Shown here: piece after piece, positions 17,888-19,787 of the stretch
Layout: each line of letters opens with the position of its first letter
Numbering within the stretch: position 1 is the stretch's first letter
Origin: Gyrodactylus bullatarudis
Taxonomy: Eukaryota; Platyhelminthes; Monogenea; Gyrodactylidea; Gyrodactylidae
DNA length: 19,787 nt
Reading direction: 5' to 3'
NCBI GenBank assembly: GCA_012064415.1
Contig: SSNU01002999.1
Coordinates: forward strand, 1-19,787
Position numbers and translations under genes: made by a program
The notes under the pieces: model-generated
The model's input: the letters and a program-made list of their open reading frames with translations, nothing else
Database searches by the model: none
Told to the model about the DNA's origin: nothing

Positions 17888-18221
17888 CAGTACGAACTGT
17901 GCACTTTATGTCAAAAATCACCCTTTTCTCTCTACCCCTTTTTCATTAAAATAATAATATAACCTCTGTACTTATAAGTAAGCACACCTCAATTATTGGA
18001 ACATGAAAAATAAAATAGATAACAAATTATACAGTTGTATTCAGAATTTTTTTCTCTTTCTAACCATCTAATATATCATATTATCTCATACTATTTGACC
18101 AGAAATATTGTCATTTAAAATCTAATAAATTTATAACTTTCAGCGAAAAAACATTTCTCGAAAATCCGTTTTTTCCTCTACAAAAAGGGCTTGTTCTAGT
18201 CACAAAACAAACAATGAATCA
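17888..18221. repeat. Left terminal inverted repeat of the pogo-like element
   Basis: Reverse complement of 19074-19407 with very few differences. It is much longer than the roughly 20-30 bp terminal repeats of classic pogo or Tigger elements. Confidence 0.88.
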
Positions 18222-18237
18222 TAGAGGATTTATATAC

Positions 18238-18673
18238 TCAAAATGTTTGGTTTATCACAACATTCGGAGTCGGTATTTGGTCTCTACTCCGAATTTTGCT
18301 GGTTTTAAAACAATTCAAATTTGTGCCGTCAGAAACGTCCATGAATGCCCTTTGAACCATCATGTAAGCTTCAGATACATCTGGCAAATTTTGTCGACGT
18401 CCTAGCTCGTTCAGGAATTTAGATTTAAAACTCCAAATTATTCCCTGGTCTAAACAAACAAACTGATGTGCAATTTGGTGGCAAAAATAACAGCTTCACA
18501 TTGTCAGGAGGCGTTGGAACCTTATGGAAAGCCACATTGTCAGCGAGTAGCAGTATATTTCTGCCAGCGTAGGCTTCACCGAAGCCTATCAACCATTCCT
18601 GAAAAAGTTCACTATTGTTCCATGCACTTTTGTTTCCTTGATAATGTGGAGGTACATTATTGTGGAAACATCT
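18238..18673 (-). pseudogene. Degraded DDE_1 (pogo/Tigger) transposase, C-terminal half of the catalytic domain
   Basis: Reading the minus strand from 18673: RCFHNNVPPHYQGNKSAWNN, then SELFQEWLIGF, then ILLLADNVAFHK carrying the second catalytic aspartate, then VKLLFLPPNCTSV. A frame change near 18450 leads to LDQGIIWSFKSKFL with the third aspartate, about 30 residues after the second, as expected for pogo-type DDD enzymes. The frame then ends TGA at 18238. The first aspartate and the N-terminal DNA-binding region are missing; sequence upstream of 18673 shows only scattered stops. The family role is cut-and-paste transposition. This copy is clearly inactive. Confidence 0.8.
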
Positions 18674-19073
18674 TGGCTTTTTTTAGTGCCCTTCAAAAAT
18701 ATAGAAATTTTGATCCCATAGACTCATGTTATGAACCAATCAGAGCTACGCCCGTCACACATTTTAGGATAGGATTTCAATAGAAAGACCCATACATGTA
18801 ATCTATGATATATCTGGATACAAAATTTAGGAGCGATCATTATATCATTAATATTTATCAAAATCTATCATCTTACACCTAAAACTTTCTCATTAATATT
18901 GATGCGGGAAATAAAACTGCAAAATTAACACCTAAGCTGAACTAACCATACTCATTAATATAGAAAAAGATTTTCAATGACTAAAAAACTAAATTTACAC
19001 AGAAATAAAACGGGGTTCAATTTATTAAACATCTGTTCTTCAAGCTGGGATTCAAACGATGGAATTGGACTTA

Positions 19074-19407
19074 TGACTCATTGTTTGTTTTGTGACTAGA
19101 ACAAGCACTTTTTGTAGAGGAAAAAACAGATTTTCGAGAAATGTTTTTTCGCTGAAAGTTATAAATTTATTAGATTTTAAATGACAATATTTCTGGTTAA
19201 ATAGTATGAGATAATATGATATATTAGATGGTTAGAAAGAGAAAAAAATTCTGAATACAACTGTATAATTTGTTATCTATTTTATTTTTCAAGTTCCAAT
19301 AATTGAGGTGTGCTTACTTATAAGTACAGAGGTTATATTATTATTTTAATGAAAAAGGGGTAGAGAGAAAAGGGTGATTTTTGACATAAAGTGCACAGTT
19401 CGTACTG
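19074..19407. repeat. Right terminal inverted repeat of the pogo-like element
   Basis: Partner of 17888-18221; its outer end reads GTTCGTACTG followed by TA. Confidence 0.88.
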
Positions 19408-19574
19408 TATTATCAAATTATAAACATTTCAAATATTATAAAAGAAGGTTTATTTGATAAAACCTTCTATATAATAAATCAATATAATCATCATTATTAT
19501 CTCCGAACAATCCTCGTTCTCAATTAATCCTTGTAACATCAAGTCATCAACTAAGATTAAAGGTTGACATTACA

Positions 19575-19787
19575 GTAACCAGACTTTAGTTAGTCTTTCG
19601 TTGTGATGTTGAGAACAGCTCATGACTGCATTTAGCATGGAGATGTAAATTTGTGGCCTGCGACGTTGGAACAGTCTCATTCCACTTCCCTCACCCTAAC
19701 GACTCGTTGTTCGGCTCCCACCCTGGAGTGATACGATTGATCCGTTAATCTGTTGTAAAGAGTCATTATGTATCTACTTACGAGTAG
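19575..19787. other. Flank beyond the plus-strand element
   Basis: The sequence is less AT-rich than average and has no recognisable gene, repeat partner or RNA in the window. Because the 5' LTR is truncated, the target duplication after 19574 (GTAAC...) cannot be confirmed. Confidence 0.5.

Larger units (their letters stand above)
17888..19407 (-). mobile_element. pogo/Tigger-like DNA transposon with 334-bp terminal inverted repeats
   Basis: Terminal inverted repeats 17888-18221 and 19074-19407 begin CAGTACGAACTG and are nearly identical over 334 bp. TA dinucleotides flank both ends (17886-17887 and 19408-19409), the target duplication of Tc1/mariner-pogo elements; pogo family ends commonly start CAGTA. 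The 852-bp interior carries a degraded transposase fragment on the minus strand and otherwise non-coding AT-rich DNA. It inserted into the 3' LTR of the retroelement. It is now non-autonomous, but its ends look usable by a transposase supplied elsewhere. Confidence 0.87.
14004..19574 (+). mobile_element. Ty3/gypsy LTR retrotransposon, plus orientation, with a nested DNA transposon
   Basis: Order: truncated 5' LTR (14004-14100), primer-binding site, gag (14154-15071), frameshift signal, protease-RT-RNase H-integrase, purine tract, and 3' LTR (17606-19574) interrupted by a pogo-like element at 17888-19407. LTR remnants differ at 3 of 97 aligned bases, so it is younger than the minus-strand element. 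The pol region has two single-base breaks and a deletion of the integrase end. There is no envelope-like frame. Confidence 0.9.
17606..19574 (+). repeat. 3' LTR of the plus-strand element, interrupted
   Basis: Begins TGTAAT and ends ATTACA, a 6-bp perfect terminal inverted match. Removing the 1520-bp insertion and one TA copy leaves an LTR of 447 bp. The end is confirmed by the 5' LTR remnant; the start rests on the terminal match and the adjacent purine tract. Confidence 0.75.

Noticed and set aside
18466..18783. 105-codon plus-strand frame within the pogo-like element
   Set aside because: It is antisense to the transposase relic, whose minus-strand translation shows the DDE_1 motifs.

Overview
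The window is AT-rich eukaryotic nuclear DNA, very probably from an arthropod. A mite or similar small-genome chelicerate is my guess, not a demonstration. The evidence is spliced genes with GT-AG introns, three NPC2-like (ML-domain) secreted proteins of a kind that is expanded in arthropods, Ty3/gypsy and Penelope-like retroelements, and a pogo-like DNA transposon. Most of the long open frames are transposon relics or antisense shadows.

Positions 1-7750 carry the host genes. Three complete three-exon NPC2-like genes (336-1204 minus, 3688-4352 plus, 7083-7742 plus) each have exons of exactly 70, 290 and 87 nt and encode 148 residues with a signal peptide and six cysteines. Each has a first intron of only 30 nt, nearly invariant among the copies. 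A fourth small secreted protein of unknown family (2689-2985 minus) lies between them. A conserved palindromic element sits about 84 nt upstream of each NPC2-like start codon. A 779-bp fold-back element (6060-6838) lies just upstream of the third copy, and two related LTR-like repeat fragments lie at 1699-1815 and 5322-5434.

Positions 8400-19787 are a nested transposon block. It opens with two tandem units of a GC-richer repeat (a third piece is at 13829-14001), ending in a 32-nt fragment matching the 5' half of initiator tRNA-Met. That fragment abuts the LTR of a decayed minus-strand Ty3/gypsy element (9061-13010). Next come a dead Penelope-like 3' end with a GIY-YIG endonuclease remnant (13172-13822) and a younger plus-strand Ty3/gypsy element (14004-19574). 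The younger element has an intact gag and a textbook -1 frameshift signal (TTTAAAC plus an H-type pseudoknot) at the gag/pol junction. Its 3' LTR was split by a 1520-bp pogo-like element with 334-bp terminal inverted repeats and a TA target duplication.

LTR-to-LTR differences counted by eye (9 of 162 for the minus element, 3 of 97 for the plus element) suggest the minus element is older. The pogo-like insertion is younger than the plus element that contains it. Only the host genes in the first 7.7 kb and the gag frame look intact.
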